Assembly (NCBI GenBank): GCA_014380705.1
Contig: JACMJI010000113.1
Coordinates: 1 to 6,581 of the forward strand
From: Gorillibacterium sp.
GTDB taxonomy: Bacteria; Bacillota; Bacilli; Paenibacillales; NBRC-103111
Length of the DNA: 6,581 nt
Direction: 5' to 3'
Shown here: positions 6,002 through 6,581 of the stretch, piece after piece
Layout: each line of letters begins with the position of its first letter
Numbering within the stretch: position 1 is the first letter of the stretch
Translations under genes and position numbers: made by a program
The notes under the pieces: model-generated
What the model saw: only the letters and a program-made list of their open reading frames with translations
Told to the model about the DNA's origin: nothing
Database searches by the model: none

Positions 6002-6581
6002 ATGGAATTAGATACGGTTCCAGAAAAGAGAGCATGTCTGCTTCTGCACGGCTTCACAGGTGCTCCCTATGAGGTTGAACCACTCGCTCAGCATTTAGAG
6101 CTTGCGGGTTGGGAATGCCACTTGCCTACGCTTGCTGGACATGGTGGAGATCTTCGCCAATTAAAGCCAGTTAGCCACATGGATTGGATTAAAAGTGCCC
6201 AAGAGAAAGCGGATAGTTTGGCCAATACTCACGAAAGCTTTGACTTGATCGGTTTTTCAATGAGCGGGCTGATTGCTGCCTTTCTTGCTAATCGGTATCC
6301 GGTGCGACGACTGGTTCTACTTAATGCTGCGGTAATTTATGTGAGTCCTGTGAGACTCCTGGCTAACGTAATTGAGCGTTTACACAGTCAAAATGATAAA
6401 AACTATGTAAATAAGAATAAGACGCCTGCCTCTGCTGTTATTGAATTTATGAAATTGGTTCGGGAGCTGAAGCCGGAGCTTGGACATGTTGAGGTTCCAA
6501 CGATGGTCGTACAGGGTGGGCGAGATCCAATTGTTCATCCGTTTAGTTCGGGTTATATCATGCATAAACTTAAGGGGCAAA
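6002..6581 (+). CDS. Alpha/beta hydrolase, carboxylesterase (Est30-like), 3'-truncated by the window
   Basis: The ATG at 6002 opens a frame that stays open to the last base, giving 193 residues with no stop in the window. The SD AAGGGG (5988-5993) includes the last two bases of the isomerase stop codon, with an 8-nt spacer, so this gene very likely belongs to the same transcript and may be translationally coupled. Visible hydrolase features are the oxyanion-hole motif HGFTG (16-20), the segment LPTLAGHGGD (41-50), the nucleophile elbow GFSMSG (84-89; S86), and GGRDPIVHP (172-180) carrying the catalytic Asp (D175). The catalytic His should lie just beyond the window. The overall pattern resembles small carboxylesterases of the Geobacillus Est30 / monoacylglycerol-lipase-like group. 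The natural substrate is unknown, and the link to cell-wall synthesis is positional only. Confidence 0.92.
   Translation, partial: MELDTVPEKRACLLLHGFTGAPYEVEPLAQHLELAGWECHLPTLAGHGGDLRQLKPVSHMDWIKSAQEKADSLANTHESFDLIGFSMSGLIAAFLANRYPVRRLVLLNAAVIYVSPVRLLANVIERLHSQNDKNYVNKNKTPASAVIEFMKLVRELKPELGHVEVPTMVVQGGRDPIVHPFSSGYIMHKLKGQ

Noticed and set aside
6380..6580. Minus-strand open frame of 66 codons at the window end.
   Set aside because: It is antisense to the well-supported alpha/beta hydrolase and has no recognisable protein features.
1..6581. Search for CRISPR arrays, tRNA/rRNA genes, insertion sequences, riboswitches, or defence and toxin-antitoxin systems.
   Set aside because: No repeat arrays, transposase frames, cloverleaf or rRNA signatures were seen. 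Apart from the 320-633 gap, intergenic regions are short and explained by promoters, a terminator and ribosome-binding sites.

Overview
The window looks like ordinary chromosomal sequence from a low-to-mid GC Gram-positive bacterium, most likely in or near Paenibacillaceae. The grounds are strong Shine-Dalgarno sequences (AAGGGG, GGGGTGAT), a Firmicutes-type Hfq (QDNFLN, RKE rim, YKHAIST), a YpiP-like methyltransferase next to miaA-hfq, a class A penicillin-binding protein with a C-terminal FN3 domain and disordered tail, and a lipoprotein cyclophilin. The genus is an inference; the phylum is well supported. All intact genes are on the + strand.

Layout. (1) Bases 2-319 encode the C-terminal ~105 residues of a ROK-family protein (sugar kinase or NagC/XylR-type repressor) whose beginning lies outside the window. 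(2) Bases 320-633 look empty at first, but the minus strand carries a decayed 5' fragment of a second SAM-dependent methyltransferase gene (about 382-540). It still has its ribosome-binding site and start codons, but is interrupted by a stop/frameshift and then lost. A perfect 7-bp inverted repeat lies next to it, in the leader of the following gene. (3) Bases 634-2664 form an RNA-modification and RNA-chaperone cluster: a YpiP/RsmJ-like methyltransferase, miaA (tRNA A37 dimethylallyltransferase) overlapping it by 7 nt, and hfq 55 nt later, closed by a strong intrinsic terminator at 2697-2735. (4) Bases 2733-6581 are a cell-envelope operon. A consensus sigma-A promoter (2733-2761), with a possible ECF-type promoter just downstream (2763-2789), precedes a bifunctional PBP1A-type peptidoglycan synthase, a lipoprotein peptidyl-prolyl isomerase 20 nt further on, and an alpha/beta hydrolase whose SD overlaps the isomerase stop codon. 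The hydrolase is cut off by the window end.

How the parts fit: the first cluster acts on tRNA, probably rRNA, and on small-RNA regulation. The second builds peptidoglycan outside the membrane, with an extracytoplasmic folding helper beside it. No mobile element, CRISPR array, tRNA/rRNA gene or novel multi-gene system is visible. The points most worth a second look are the methyltransferase relic, the possible dual sigma-A/ECF promoter, and the acidic, internally repeated PBP tail.
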